Shown here piece by piece: positions 52,278 to 61,596 of a stretch of 64,000 nucleotides of DNA; within the stretch, counting starts at the first letter, position 1, and every line of letters begins with the position of its first letter. The DNA lies in the NCBI GenBank assembly GCA_046351135.1, contig JAXLZA010000003.1:186001-250000 (forward strand). The letters run 5' to 3'. The notes beneath the pieces were generated by a model that had not been told where the DNA came from, searched no databases, and saw only the letters and a list, made by a program, of their open reading frames with translations. The position numbers were made by a program, and so were the translations under genes. The DNA is from UBA4427 sp046351135 (GTDB taxonomy: Bacteria; Myxococcota_A; UBA9160; UBA4427).

Positions 52278-53970
52278 CGCGGCGGCGGAGCGCCGGCGCG
52301 ACGCGCTCGTCGCGGGCGGGATCTTCCTGCTCGCGCTGGCGCTCCGGGCGCTGCACTTCCGCGAGGTCGCGCTCCACGATCCCTACTACATGCTGCCGAC
52401 CGTCGACGACGTGCAGTACGACGCCTGGGCGCGGCGCCTCGTCGCGGGCGACGGGCTGATCGACGGCGTCCTCTATCTCGGCCCCGGCTACCCGATCTTC
52501 ATGGCGGCGGTCTACGCGGTCTTCGGCCCGAGCCTCGCGGCGGTGAAGGCGGTGCAGGTCGGGCTCGGCGCGCTGACGCCGGTGCTCGTCTGGGGGCTGA
52601 CGCGCGAGCTCTTCGATCGGCGCGCCGCCGCGATCGCCGGCCTGCTCTGCGCGGGCTACGCGATGCTCGTCTTCTACGGCGGCACGCTGATGACGGTGAA
52701 CCTCAAGGTTCCGCTCGTGGTCGCGGCGGCGTGGCTGCTCGTGCGGGCGGTGAAGCGGCCGTCGGCGGCGCGCTTCGCGGGGGCGGGGGCGATCGTCGGG
52801 ATGGCGGTGCTCGTCCAGCAGACGGCGCTGCCGTGGGCGCTGCTGATGGCGCCCTGGATCCGGCTCGGGACCGGCGGTGCGACGTCGCTCCCGCGGCGCG
52901 CCGGCTGGGCCGCGAGCTTCCTCGCGGCGACCTTCGCCTTCATCGTCCCGATCACCCTCCACAACCTGCGGAGCGGCGGGGACTTCGTCCTGCTCAACTC
53001 GATGGGCGGCCCCAACTTCTACATGGGCAATCAGCGCGCGGCGGACGGGACCTGGCAGGTCCCCGACCTCGGCTTCCGGACCCGCCCCGACAACCCGGAC
53101 GAGATGCAGCGCCAGTTCGAGGCCGCCGCCGAACAGGCGACGGGCCGCGCGCTGCGCCCCTCCGAGATCTCCGCCTTCTGGACCGCGCGCGGCCTCGACG
53201 AGATCCGCGCCGATCCGGCGCGCTGGCTCGCCCTCGAGCTGCGCAAGCTCGCCCTCCACTTCAATGCCTACGAGGTCTGGAACATCCGCTCGTTCGAGAT
53301 CTCGCAGAGCTCGTCCTGGGTCCTGCGACTGCCGCTCTTCACGCTCGGCCTCGTCGCGCCGATTGGGCTGCTCGGCCTGATCCTCTCCCTCGCGCGCTGG
53401 CGCGAGCTCGTCGTGCTCTACGCCGGCATGCTCGCCTATCTCGCGTCGTCGCTGCTCTTCTTCGTGCTCGCGCGCTACCGGATGCCGGGGATGGTGCTGC
53501 TGATGCCCTTCGCCGGCTTCGCCGTCGTGCGGCTGGTCGACGCGGTGCGGCGGCGGGAGACGGGCTGGCTCGCACGGACGGCGATCGCGCTCGCGGTGCT
53601 CGTCGTCTTCGTCCATCTCCCGCTCGAGTCGTCGGCGGGCCGGATGCACATGGCCTGGTACAACCTCGGCAACAAGTACCGCGAGCTCGAGCGCTGGGAC
53701 GAAGCGATCGCCGCCTATCACGCGTCGCTCCGGCTGGTCCCGGACGCGATCTCGACCCGCAACAATCTCGCCCTCGCCTACGAGCTCGGCGGGCACCGCG
53801 ACGAGGCGATCGGCGCCTGGCGCGACGTCCTCGAGCGCGCCCGCCGGAGCGGCGATCGCCTGCGCGTCGAGCGGGCCGAGCGCCACCTCGCGGCGCTCGA
53901 GGCACCCGAGGTGCCCGAGGCGACGGACGCCGCCGGTGCGCCGGATCCGGCCCACCCGCCGACCCCCTGA
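52270..53970 (+). CDS. Membrane glycosyltransferase-like protein (GT39/PMT type) with C-terminal TPR
   Basis: This 566-residue protein has about ten membrane helices. The first outer loop holds 'DPYYMLPTVDDVQYDAWARRLV' with an acidic pair, like the catalytic Asp of ArnT/PMT-type transferases, and 'GPGYPIFMAAVYAVFGPSL' follows. The outer middle loop ('FYMGNQRAADGTWQVPDLGFRTRP') is typical of GT39-like bacterial proteins. After the last helix (about residue 450) come TPR units ('AWYNLGNKYRELERWDEAIAAYHASLRLVP', 'NLALAYELGGHRDEAIGAWRDVL'). It would transfer sugar from a lipid carrier. Its start overlaps the fusion gene by eight bases. Confidence 0.8.
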   Translation: MPDAAAERRRDALVAGGIFLLALALRALHFREVALHDPYYMLPTVDDVQYDAWARRLVAGDGLIDGVLYLGPGYPIFMAAVYAVFGPSLAAVKAVQVGLGALTPVLVWGLTRELFDRRAAAIAGLLCAGYAMLVFYGGTLMTVNLKVPLVVAAAWLLVRAVKRPSAARFAGAGAIVGMAVLVQQTALPWALLMAPWIRLGTGGATSLPRRAGWAASFLAATFAFIVPITLHNLRSGGDFVLLNSMGGPNFYMGNQRAADGTWQVPDLGFRTRPDNPDEMQRQFEAAAEQATGRALRPSEISAFWTARGLDEIRADPARWLALELRKLALHFNAYEVWNIRSFEISQSSSWVLRLPLFTLGLVAPIGLLGLILSLARWRELVVLYAGMLAYLASSLLFFVLARYRMPGMVLLMPFAGFAVVRLVDAVRRRETGWLARTAIALAVLVVFVHLPLESSAGRMHMAWYNLGNKYRELERWDEAIAAYHASLRLVPDAISTRNNLALAYELGGHRDEAIGAWRDVLERARRSGDRLRVERAERHLAALEAPEVPEATDAAGAPDPAHPPTP

Positions 53971-54206
53971 CCGACCGGAAAAGTCCGCCAAGACGCCCAC
54001 TCGAGTCGGCGCCGGCGCTGGCCGGACGCGGCCCTCGACCGACCCCGACCCGGGCGCCCATCGCGCCGCGACGGCGCGCGCGCCGGGCGCGGCCGTCCGC
54101 CTGCGACTGCCGGTCAGGCCCGAGCGGACGCCCGGCCGCAGAAAACGGGCACGTTCCCGGCCCTCGCAGAAACCCATCCGGTGAACCCTCTGGAGGAGAT
54201 CGCCCG

Positions 54207-54809
54207 ATGGACCAGGAAGACGCCGACTCACTCTTCGCAGCCGACCCCGATGCCGACCTCGTCCGCCGCCTGAAATCCGGCGGCCCCGACGCGGCGCGCG
54301 GCTTCGCCCTGCTCGTCGCCCGCCACGGCGCGCGCCTGCGCCGGCGTGCCGCCCGCATCCTCGGCGACGAGAGCGAGGCCGAGGACGTCGTGCAGGACGT
54401 CTTCACCAACGTCCACCGCTTCCTCGACCGCTTCACCCCCGACCGCCCCTTCGCCCACTGGCTGTCGGTGATCACGCTGAACGCCTGCCGCATCGAGCTG
54501 CGCAGGCGGTCCGCCCGTGTCCGTCGCCACGACGCCTTCGGCGGCGATCCACTGCGCGAGACGACGACCGCGATCGCGGGCGACCCGATCCTGCGCGGCG
54601 CGCTGGCCGAGGCCTTCGCCGCCCTCGATCCGCGCACGCGCGACTGCATCGTGCTGCGCGTGCTCGACGGTCTCTCGTATCAGGAGATCGGCGAGCGCTG
54701 CGGCCAGAGCGAGGCCGCGGTCAAGATGCGCGTGCTGCGCGGCCTGCGCGAGCTTCGCGCGAGCCACCCCCACATCGCCGAAGGGACGGCGCGATTGGCG
54801 AGCGCCTGA
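54207..54809 (+). CDS. ECF-type RNA polymerase sigma factor
   Basis: This 200-residue protein has region 2 ('FALLVARHGARLRRRAARILGDESEAEDVVQDVFTNVHRFLDRFTPDRPFAHWLSVIT' area) and region 4 ('RDCIVLRVLDGLSYQEIGERCGQSEAAVKMRVLRGLRELR'). No anti-sigma gene is adjacent on this strand. TGGAGGAGATCGCCCG before the ATG at 54207 fixes the start. The 236-nt gap upstream (53971-54206) is GC-rich with no gene. It is convergent with the subtilase gene, 19 nt apart. Confidence 0.92.
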   Translation: MDQEDADSLFAADPDADLVRRLKSGGPDAARGFALLVARHGARLRRRAARILGDESEAEDVVQDVFTNVHRFLDRFTPDRPFAHWLSVITLNACRIELRRRSARVRRHDAFGGDPLRETTTAIAGDPILRGALAEAFAALDPRTRDCIVLRVLDGLSYQEIGERCGQSEAAVKMRVLRGLRELRASHPHIAEGTARLASA

Positions 54810-54828
54810 GCGTTCGGCGGCGGAGCGC

Positions 54829-56394
54829 CTAACGCTTCGCCGCCGCGCACGGGCGCCCAGCGCCGCCGAGCACGTCGCAAGCCGGCGGCAGCAGCGGAAG
54901 CCCACCGCCCGACCGCGCGTTCACGGTCCGGAACAGCGCGCTGCGCGCGCGGCGGGCGTCGCCGGTGATCCCGGTCAGGACGGCGAGGGAGCCCGTCACG
55001 TGGGCCGCGGCGAGGCTCGTCCCGCTGCCGAAGGCGAAGGCGCTGCCGGGCACCGTCGAGAGGATCTCGACGCCCGGCGCGTAGAGCTCGACCCAGCGGC
55101 CGTGATTGCTCGTCGCGAAGCGGCGGCCCTCGCGATCGACCGCGCCGACCCCGATCACGCTCGGATAGGCGGCGGGATAGCGCTTGTCGCTCCGACCCTC
55201 GTTGCCGGCGGCGGCGACGACCACGAGGCCGAGGGCCTCGAGCCGCGCGACGCCGCGCTCGAGCAGCGGATTCGGCGGCCCCGAGAGCGAGAGGTTCACG
55301 ATCGACGCCTTCGCGTCGTAGGCGCGATCGAAGCCCTGGAGCATCTGGTAGATCGTGCACTGCCCGCCCGCGCCGCCGTTCGCCGTGCAGACGGGAATCG
55401 AGACGATGCGGGCCCGGGGCGCGAGGCCGGCGATGCCGAAGCCGTTGCCCTCGGCCGCGCCGATCACGCCGGCCATCAGCGTGCCGTGGACCGCAGGCTG
55501 CGGCTTCGGCCCGCCCTTCGGCTCCGTCGCGACGGCCTCGATGCGGCTCGGCGCGAGGTCGCGGTGGGCGACGTCGGGAGCGGAGTCGAGCAGCGCGATC
55601 CGCACGCCTTCGCCGGCACCGAGCTCCCGGGCCGCGCGCACGCCGGAGAGCGCGAGACCATACTGGAGCGGCGCGTAGGGATCGGCGGCCCCCGGCGCGG
55701 CCGGCGCGGGCTGGACCTCGGCCGCCGCGCTCGCGTAGACGTCGTTCGGGACGACGATGCCCGTCTCGGGCACGACGGTGACGAGCTCGTCGAGGGTCGA
55801 GCCGGGGGGGCCGGTGATCCGAGCGACGGTCGCGCAGATGACGGGCGAGAAGAAGGACTGGGCGATCTTCGCGTCGCGGCCGAGCTCGAAGTCCGTCGGG
55901 AGGCCGCCGGCGGGGGTCTTCGGGAGCGCGAGCAGCGCCTCGCTCCGGGCCGCCGGATCAACAACACCCGCGGCGGACGAGCCCGACGCGCCACCGCCCG
56001 CTCCGCCCGCGCCCGGCCCTCCGGCGGTGCCCGATGCGCCGCCTCCGTCCGGCAGCGGCACGATCGAGCCCGGCCCGCCCGCGCCCGCGCCCGCGGCCTG
56101 GACGCCGGGATCGCGCAGCGTGCGATCTGCCGCGAGCTGGACGATGCGCGTCCCGTCCGCCTCGAAGGGACCGCAGGGCTCCGCCTCGGCGCTCGCACGA
56201 AGCGCCGAGCCCGAGATCAGCGCGAGGACGAGCCCTGCGACGAGGCGCTCGAGGCCCCGCGCCCACTGTCCTGCTCGCCGAACACGCCGGATCCGCCGGG
56301 GCGACACCGCCCTCCAGAAACACCGAAACGCCGACCCTCCGAAGCGGGCGGCGTTTCCGGTCGCGCGGCGAGCGGCGCCGTCCGGGCGCCTCAC
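54829..56394 (-). CDS. Secreted subtilisin-like (S8) serine protease
   Basis: This 521-residue protein has a long basic N-terminus, a signal helix ('LERLVAGLVLALISGSALRASA', residues 48-69), a Gly/Ala-rich stretch (100-145), a prodomain-like segment, and an S8 domain with Asp270 ('ALLDSAPDV'), His303 ('AVHGTLMAGV'), Asn398 ('AAAGNEGRSD') and Ser460 ('SGTSLAAAHV'). The GTG start at 56394 overlaps the anti-sigma stop (GTGA), so sigma factor, anti-sigma and protease form one operon. The protease could be a product of the sigma regulon or an actor in cleaving a periplasmic substrate. Confidence 0.92.
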   Translation of the reverse strand: MRRPDGAARRATGNAARFGGSAFRCFWRAVSPRRIRRVRRAGQWARGLERLVAGLVLALISGSALRASAEAEPCGPFEADGTRIVQLAADRTLRDPGVQAAGAGAGGPGSIVPLPDGGGASGTAGGPGAGGAGGGASGSSAAGVVDPAARSEALLALPKTPAGGLPTDFELGRDAKIAQSFFSPVICATVARITGPPGSTLDELVTVVPETGIVVPNDVYASAAAEVQPAPAAPGAADPYAPLQYGLALSGVRAARELGAGEGVRIALLDSAPDVAHRDLAPSRIEAVATEPKGGPKPQPAVHGTLMAGVIGAAEGNGFGIAGLAPRARIVSIPVCTANGGAGGQCTIYQMLQGFDRAYDAKASIVNLSLSGPPNPLLERGVARLEALGLVVVAAAGNEGRSDKRYPAAYPSVIGVGAVDREGRRFATSNHGRWVELYAPGVEILSTVPGSAFAFGSGTSLAAAHVTGSLAVLTGITGDARRARSALFRTVNARSGGGLPLLPPACDVLGGAGRPCAAAKR

Positions 56395-57308
56395 GGCACG
56401 GGCTCCGCGAAGATCGCGAGGGACGCATCGGGCGCGGCGAGTCGGGCGGCGATGGCCGCGGCGTCGGCGGCGGTGGGCGCGCGGCCCTCCGTCGCGGCGG
56501 GCTGCAGCCGCAGGCGGTAGACGCCGAGGTTCGTCGGGCCGGACACGATCTCGACGCCGAGGCTGCGCAGCGTCGTCGAGATCTCGCGCATCGAGGCCGC
56601 ATCGTGGAAGACGACGTCGATCGCCGGCGCCCCGCCGCTCGAGGCCGCGGCGTCGGCGCTCGCGAGCTGATAGTCGGTGTCCTCGGCGGTCTCCTCACCC
56701 GAGCCGCCGAGGCCGAGGAACGGTCGCGCGACGAAGGTCCCGGAGCGGGCGCCCGCGAAGAAGAGCAGCAGCGCCGCCGCCGCAGCCGCCGCCCAGAGCG
56801 GGGCCGTCGCGCCGAAGCGCCGGATCGGTCCGCGGACGGAGCGGGCGGCCTCGGCCGCGGACGAGGTCGGGACCGCAGCCGGGAGGACGGCGACAGGGCC
56901 GGACGGGACCGATGCGGCGGCCCCCGCCGGCTCGACCTCCGCCGCCTCGCGCTCGGATTCCGGGTCCCGAACCCACTGCTCGAGGCGCGCCAGATCCGCT
57001 TCCGACAGCGCGCGGCCCCGGGAGATCGGGATCACCGTCGCCCGCTCCTCCCGCTCTTCCGCCTCGATGCGCGCCGTGATCTCCGCGAAGAGCCGATCCG
57101 CGTCGGGCAGCTCGACCCCTTCGAAGGCCCAGGGCGCGCCGGCGACGACGTCGAGCTCCGCCCGGCAGTCGCCGCACTGCGCCGCGTGGGCCTCGACCGC
57201 CCCCTTCTCCCGCGCCGTCAGCCCGCCGTCCGCATACCACGGGATCCAGGCGAGGACGTCCTCGGGACAGCGAGCGCGCCGGGCCCCGTTCGTCGTGTCG
57301 TGCGCCAT
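56391..57308 (-). CDS. Anti-sigma factor with zinc-finger (zf-HC2) domain
   Basis: This 305-residue protein has an N-terminal zinc anti-sigma motif (His41-x3-Cys45-x2-Cys48 in 'HAAQCGDC'), a cytoplasmic linker, one membrane helix (about 168-187, 'APLWAAAAAAALLLFFAGA') and an exported C-terminal domain of about 115 residues. It should hold the ECF factor encoded upstream (57440-58027) at the inner membrane until a periplasmic signal frees it. The C-terminal part ('IDVVFHDAASMREISTTLRSLGVEIVSGPTNLG') looks like a small ligand or peptide-binding fold seen in protease-linked anti-sigmas. GGGAGGAG before the ATG at 57308 fixes the start. Confidence 0.88.
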   Translation of the reverse strand: MAHDTTNGARRARCPEDVLAWIPWYADGGLTAREKGAVEAHAAQCGDCRAELDVVAGAPWAFEGVELPDADRLFAEITARIEAEEREERATVIPISRGRALSEADLARLEQWVRDPESEREAAEVEPAGAAASVPSGPVAVLPAAVPTSSAAEAARSVRGPIRRFGATAPLWAAAAAAALLLFFAGARSGTFVARPFLGLGGSGEETAEDTDYQLASADAAASSGGAPAIDVVFHDAASMREISTTLRSLGVEIVSGPTNLGVYRLRLQPAATEGRAPTAADAAAIAARLAAPDASLAIFAEPVP

Positions 57309-57439
57309 GTCCACGCTCCTCCCGTCCTCTCGCTCGAGCCTTCCGGCCCGCCCCACCGTACCGTCTCCCGCCGCGTCCGCACCCGCCGCATCCACGTCGA
57401 ACGCATCGGGCCTGCCCGCGCCGACCGGGCGGCCCCCGC

Positions 57440-58027
57440 CTAACGCAGCCCTTCGTCGACCCCCAGCATCCGGCGCAGCGCCCGCCGCGCCCTCGAAACC
57501 CGCGTCTTCACCGTGTCGCGCGAGATCTGCTGGCGACGCGCGATCTCCTCGGGCTCGAGCCCCTCGACCACCGCCAGCAGGAGCGCCTCCCGCTGATCCC
57601 GCGGCAGGCGATCCATCGCCTCGGCGACGCGCCGGAGCTCGTCGCGCGCCCCCAGCTGGGTGGCCGAGGATCGCGATTCAGGGACACTCGAAAGCAGCGG
57701 ATCTCCCCCCGACACGACCCGCGACCGCTTGAAGCGCTGCCGTCCGCGCACCGCTTCGAGGACCTTGAAGCGGGCGATCCCGAAGATCCAGGTCGAGACC
57801 TTCGCGTCGCCCCGGAAGCGCTCTGCCTGCTCCCAGACCTCGAGGAAGACGTCGCTCGCGAGCTCCCGGGCGAGCTCGCGCTCGTCGACCCTCCTCTCGA
57901 TAAAGACGTAGACCCGCGCAAAGTAACGATCGAAGAGGGCCCGATGGGCGAGGGCGTCCCGGTTGCGGGCCACGGCCCGCAGCCAGGTCGCATCTTCGCC
58001 GTCCAGGATCGTCACCGGGTCGCTCAT
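57440..58027 (-). CDS. ECF-type RNA polymerase sigma factor
   Basis: This 195-residue protein has sigma region 2 ('ALFDRYFARVYVFIERRVDE', 'SDVFLEVWEQAERFRGDAKVSTWIFGIARFKVLEAVRG') and region 4 ('DRLPRDQREALLLAVVEGLEPEEIARRQQISRDTVKTRVSRARRALR'). It leads an operon with its zinc-finger anti-sigma (131 nt on) and a subtilase. I choose ATG 58027; a GTG at 58039 is in frame. Two GGAATCCC direct repeats stand just upstream. Confidence 0.92.
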   Translation of the reverse strand: MSDPVTILDGEDATWLRAVARNRDALAHRALFDRYFARVYVFIERRVDERELARELASDVFLEVWEQAERFRGDAKVSTWIFGIARFKVLEAVRGRQRFKRSRVVSGGDPLLSSVPESRSSATQLGARDELRRVAEAMDRLPRDQREALLLAVVEGLEPEEIARRQQISRDTVKTRVSRARRALRRMLGVDEGLR

Positions 58028-58052
58028 GCGCGGGAACACCGTCCAGATCCGG

Positions 58053-58071
58053 GGGATTCCGAGGGGATTCC
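58053..58071. repeat. Two GGAATCCC direct repeats before an ECF sigma gene
   Basis: On the minus strand GGAATCCC occurs at 58071-58064 and 58060-58053, eleven bases (one helical turn) apart and 26-44 nt before the sigma start. Resemblance to the GGAA-type -35 element of ECF promoters suggests autoregulation or an operator. The -10 position cannot be identified with confidence. Confidence 0.4.
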
Positions 58072-58114
58072 AGGGCGATCGGCGGGCGTCGCCCGGATCG
58101 CGTGGCCAGCCGGG

Positions 58115-58561
58115 CTAACGCAGGCCCGGAGCCGGCAGGTCGCCTCCGCCCGGCGGCGGCTCGACGACGATGCCGGTCGGTTGCGGGGCCCCGCAGCCCG
58201 AGCCGGGCTGATCGCAGGCCCCCGGGCGGGTCATGGGCCGGGCGATCGGGTTCGGCATCCGAAGGCCCGCATCGCCCTCGATCCCGGGCGCGGCCGCGAC
58301 GTCGATCGGATCGAAGAGCGCGGCCACCGGCCCGACGACCGAGAAGTCGTCCCCGGTCCGCGCGTCCACCGCCGCCCGCGGCTCCGCGCACGGCCCCGGC
58401 GCCGCGACCGCCGGCCGCGGCTCTCGCGCAGGCTCGCCCTCCGCGGCGACCGGCCCGGCGCCCTGCGCCGCCGCGCGCGCTTCGCTCTGCGGTTCGGCCG
58501 ACGCGGGCAGCGCCGTCGCGAGGCACAGCCCGATCCATCCGAGGACGATCGATCGCTTCAT
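58115..58561 (-). CDS. Secreted Pro/Ala-rich protein, unknown
   Basis: This 148-residue protein begins with a clear signal peptide (MKRSIVLGWIGLCLATALPASA, 22 residues; cut to the first 20 it remains obvious). The mature part is Pro/Ala/Gly-rich, has four or five Cys residues ('GPCAEP', 'GACDQPGSGCGAP'), and no recognisable domain. It lies between the ECF sigma operon and the outer-membrane TPR gene, all on the minus strand. Its gap to the TPR gene is 84 nt, so it may be co-transcribed with it. The Cys pairs may form disulfides in the periplasm. Confidence 0.55.
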   Translation of the reverse strand: MKRSIVLGWIGLCLATALPASAEPQSEARAAAQGAGPVAAEGEPAREPRPAVAAPGPCAEPRAAVDARTGDDFSVVGPVAALFDPIDVAAAPGIEGDAGLRMPNPIARPMTRPGACDQPGSGCGAPQPTGIVVEPPPGGGDLPAPGLR

Positions 58562-58645
58562 GGCTCCATCCTACCCGCTCTGCGCATCCGCGCGTCGGAA
58601 TTCTCGCGCACGCGCCCGCCTTCGCCCAGCACCGGCCCCGCTCCG

Positions 58646-60304
58646 TCAGCCGCCCCAGCCCACCCGGACCGAGAGACCGACGAGATCGCGGGTGTAGTCG
58701 AAGACGTCCGCCGTCGAGCGATTTCGCGTGCGACTCCAGCGGGCTGAGACGAGCACATGCCGGCCGAATGCGCGTTGCAGAGCGATGCGCACGCTGGTCT
58801 CCTGCTCGCGCCGCGCGCTCGCATCGAGGAAGTAGGCGGTGTCCGGACCGGCGTTCACGGCCGCGAGCTCGTCCTTCGGATCGGGGAAGACCGAGGCGTT
58901 CGCGTAGGGGACGTACGCATAACGACCGCGGATCGAGAAGTCGACGGCGAGCGGCAGCCGGACGCCGGCGGCGAGCTCGATCTGATGGCGCTGGTGGTCG
59001 TACTCGCGGCCCTGCGAGACGTAGAGCTGGTATCGGTAGCCGCCCTCGATCCAAGGCATCAGGAAGCCGTCGATCGGCGGCTCCGGCAGTGGCTGGCGAT
59101 GCACGAGCGAGACGATCGGCCCGAAGCCGTCGCGGTTCGTCGCCCCGACCTCGTCGACGCCCGCCGGACTGCAGGGCTGGCAGCCCGGCTGACCGACGTC
59201 GGCGACCGCGAGCCCGCGCCGGCGATAGCCGTAGTCGTCGAGGCCGAGCGACGCCGTCAGGCTCGTCGTCGCACCGCCCGAAGACCAGGGCTTGAACAGC
59301 GACGTCGACCAGAGATGGCTCACGAGGAACGGGTCGTCGCCGCGCGTGTCGGCCCCGATCCAGGCGGCGTCGACGTCGTACTGCAGGCGCAGCGCGCTGC
59401 CCTGCCAGGCGAGCGCGCGGTCGAGCCAGAGCGTCGCGCCGGGGGCGTGGGTGTTGAAGCGCTCGATGCGGCGATTCTCGGAGCCGCCGTAGCGCAGCGC
59501 CGTGCCCGAGCTCCAGGACCCGCTCTTCAGCCAGAGCGCGCCGGTATCGACGAACCAGTAGCCGCGCACGTCGCTCTGGCCGGAAACCTCGTTCGGACGC
59601 CCGACGCCGCGCCCGCGGATCAGCGCGTTGTCGTCCGCTTCGAAGCCGAGCTCGGCGGAGGCCCACACGGGACGCTTCGACTTCTCGTCGAGGGCGGTGA
59701 GGGCGCGGGCGGCCTGATCGGCCCAGGCCGTGCCCGACCAGCCTTCGACGACGCGGTTGAAGCCGGCGCGAGCTCCGTCGCCATCGTCGGCGCGGGCCTT
59801 CGCGCGAGCGAGCTGGAAGGACGCGAGGGGCTCGATGCCCGGGTCCCGGGTCGCGACGGCCGCCTCGAGCCGGTCGATCGCCCGCGCGGTGTTCCCGCGG
59901 TCGAAGGCGACGAGACCGGAGTAGAGGAGATGCTCGGGCCGGCTCCCGTCGCGGGGCGCCGAGCGCTCGAGCGCGTCCTCGGCGTCGCCGAGGCGGCCTG
60001 CGTGGTAGTACGCCTCGGCGAGCCGCAGGTCGAGCCCCGCGGCCTGCGGATCGAGCTGTCGCGCGGCCTCGAGGGCATCGATCGCGAGCTCGAAGCGCTT
60101 CACGCGCAACGCGCACTCGCCGACGAGCCGCTCGACCTCCGCGTCGCGCGCCGGCCCGCCGTGCAGGGGCTCGAGCACCTCGAGCGCGGCCTCGCAGCGC
60201 CCGTCCCGGGCGAGCGAGAGGCCGAGGTCCCGACCGGAATCTGCCGCCGACGCGACCGCCGGCGCGAGCACCGCCCGCGCGAGCAGGGCGACCACGGCGG
60301 CCAT
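58646..60304 (-). CDS. TPR plus outer-membrane beta-barrel protein
   Basis: The proposed 552-residue product has a signal-like start ('MAAVVALLARAVLAPAVASA'), then about 190 residues of TPR pairs ('AEVERLVGECALRVKRFELAIDALEAARQLDP', 'LDLRLAEAYYHAGRLGDAEDALERS'), and a C-terminal half of alternating amphipathic strands ending 'DLVGLSVRVGWGG', as in outer-membrane barrels. The layout is that of Slam/DUF560 translocators or of polysaccharide export TPR-porins. The signal lacks a basic N-region, and the frame is open up to 60442, so the start is uncertain. Function inferred from architecture only. Confidence 0.72.
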   Translation of the reverse strand: MAAVVALLARAVLAPAVASAADSGRDLGLSLARDGRCEAALEVLEPLHGGPARDAEVERLVGECALRVKRFELAIDALEAARQLDPQAAGLDLRLAEAYYHAGRLGDAEDALERSAPRDGSRPEHLLYSGLVAFDRGNTARAIDRLEAAVATRDPGIEPLASFQLARAKARADDGDGARAGFNRVVEGWSGTAWADQAARALTALDEKSKRPVWASAELGFEADDNALIRGRGVGRPNEVSGQSDVRGYWFVDTGALWLKSGSWSSGTALRYGGSENRRIERFNTHAPGATLWLDRALAWQGSALRLQYDVDAAWIGADTRGDDPFLVSHLWSTSLFKPWSSGGATTSLTASLGLDDYGYRRRGLAVADVGQPGCQPCSPAGVDEVGATNRDGFGPIVSLVHRQPLPEPPIDGFLMPWIEGGYRYQLYVSQGREYDHQRHQIELAAGVRLPLAVDFSIRGRYAYVPYANASVFPDPKDELAAVNAGPDTAYFLDASARREQETSVRIALQRAFGRHVLVSARWSRTRNRSTADVFDYTRDLVGLSVRVGWGG

Positions 60305-60574
60305 CACGGCCGGACAAGGGCGGAACGACGCGAGACGACTCGATTCCAAGCGCAGGCGATCCTCGGCCGACGCCGGGTCGCCCGGGTCGGGTGCCCGAGC
60401 CGGGCCCGATCGAGTCGACGGACGGGGGAGAGACGACGGCACCCGGAAACTTAACGCTGGTGCGCGAATCGCGACACGCGAACGGCGCCGGTCCGATCTG
60501 GGTTAGGATCCGACCACTGCGCCGCATCCCGCTCGAGCTGCGGCCCGAGGAGCTGCCCGAGGAGGACCGAGTCC

Positions 60575-61573
60575 ATGGCCCAGGAGCCCCTTTTCCCTCA
60601 TCCGCAAGATAAATATCCGGTCGTCTATCTCGAGGACACCGACGTCGAGCTGCCGGAACACGTCGTCAACACCGGCCTCCGCTACACCCACTTCCAGCAC
60701 GTCGCAACCGGCGGCAAGTGCATCATCCAGTCCTGCAAGGACTACCACCTCTCCCGCACCGTCGCCCACAAGAGCCTGCGTCCCGAGATCGCCGACGACC
60801 CCTTCGAGCGCAAACGCTTCCTGCGCGAGGCCCGGGTCACGGCGATGCTCCAGCATCCCGGCACGATCCCGGTCTACGACCTCTCCCGGGACAATCGCGG
60901 CCACTACTTCTTCACGATGAAGCTCGTCGAGGGCTACACGCTGCGCGAGATCCTCGACACCGGGAAGGCCGACGGCACCGCCCCCGTCGACGGCTACGGC
61001 TTCCACCGCATGGTCACGATCCTGATCCAGATCGGGAACTGCCTCGACTACGCCCATACCCACGGCGTCGTCCACCGCGACATCAAGCCGCCCAACATCC
61101 TGACCGGCCCCTTCGGCGAGACGACGCTCCTCGACTGGGGCCTCGCCAAGGTCTGGAACGAGGTCCCCGCCCCGCTCCCCGACCTGCCGCTGCTCTTCGC
61201 GAAGGACCCCTCGCTGACGGCCCAGGGCCGGCTCCAGGGCACGCTCCACTACATGTCGCCGGAGCAGATCGAGGCCTCGCCGCGCCTCGATCATCGGACC
61301 GACATCTACAGCATGGGCGTCGTGCTCTGGGAGATCCTGGCAGGCCGCCCGATGCTCGAAGGCGACGACGTCCAGGACCTGCTCCACCAGGTCAAGAACG
61401 TGGTCCCGCCCCGCCCGTCGGCAGTCGCCACCGACCGCCAGATCCCGAAGCAGCTCGAGGACATCTGCATGCGCTGCATCGCGAAGGACCCCGACGAGCG
61501 CATCGGCAACGCGCGGCGGCTCGTCAGCGCGCTGCGATCGTGGCGCCTCCGCTGGGCGGCGGAGACTCGCTAG
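60575..61573 (+). CDS. Hanks-type Ser/Thr protein kinase
   Basis: This 332-residue kinase has the ATP-anchoring Lys66 ('TVAHKSLRP'), helix-C Glu85, catalytic loop 'HRDIKPPN' (167-174), the metal site DWG (187-189) in place of DFG, and 'GTLHYMSPEQIE' before the C-lobe ('DIYSMGVVLWEILAGRPML'). The Gly-rich loop is weak ('GGKCIIQ'). No membrane helix or sensor domain follows, so it is soluble and probably part of a regulatory chain. GAGGACCGAGTCC precedes the ATG. DWG occurs in many planctomycete/myxobacterial kinases. Confidence 0.9.
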   Translation: MAQEPLFPHPQDKYPVVYLEDTDVELPEHVVNTGLRYTHFQHVATGGKCIIQSCKDYHLSRTVAHKSLRPEIADDPFERKRFLREARVTAMLQHPGTIPVYDLSRDNRGHYFFTMKLVEGYTLREILDTGKADGTAPVDGYGFHRMVTILIQIGNCLDYAHTHGVVHRDIKPPNILTGPFGETTLLDWGLAKVWNEVPAPLPDLPLLFAKDPSLTAQGRLQGTLHYMSPEQIEASPRLDHRTDIYSMGVVLWEILAGRPMLEGDDVQDLLHQVKNVVPPRPSAVATDRQIPKQLEDICMRCIAKDPDERIGNARRLVSALRSWRLRWAAETR

Positions 61574-61596
61574 TCGGGGCCCCGGCGGACCCCGGA

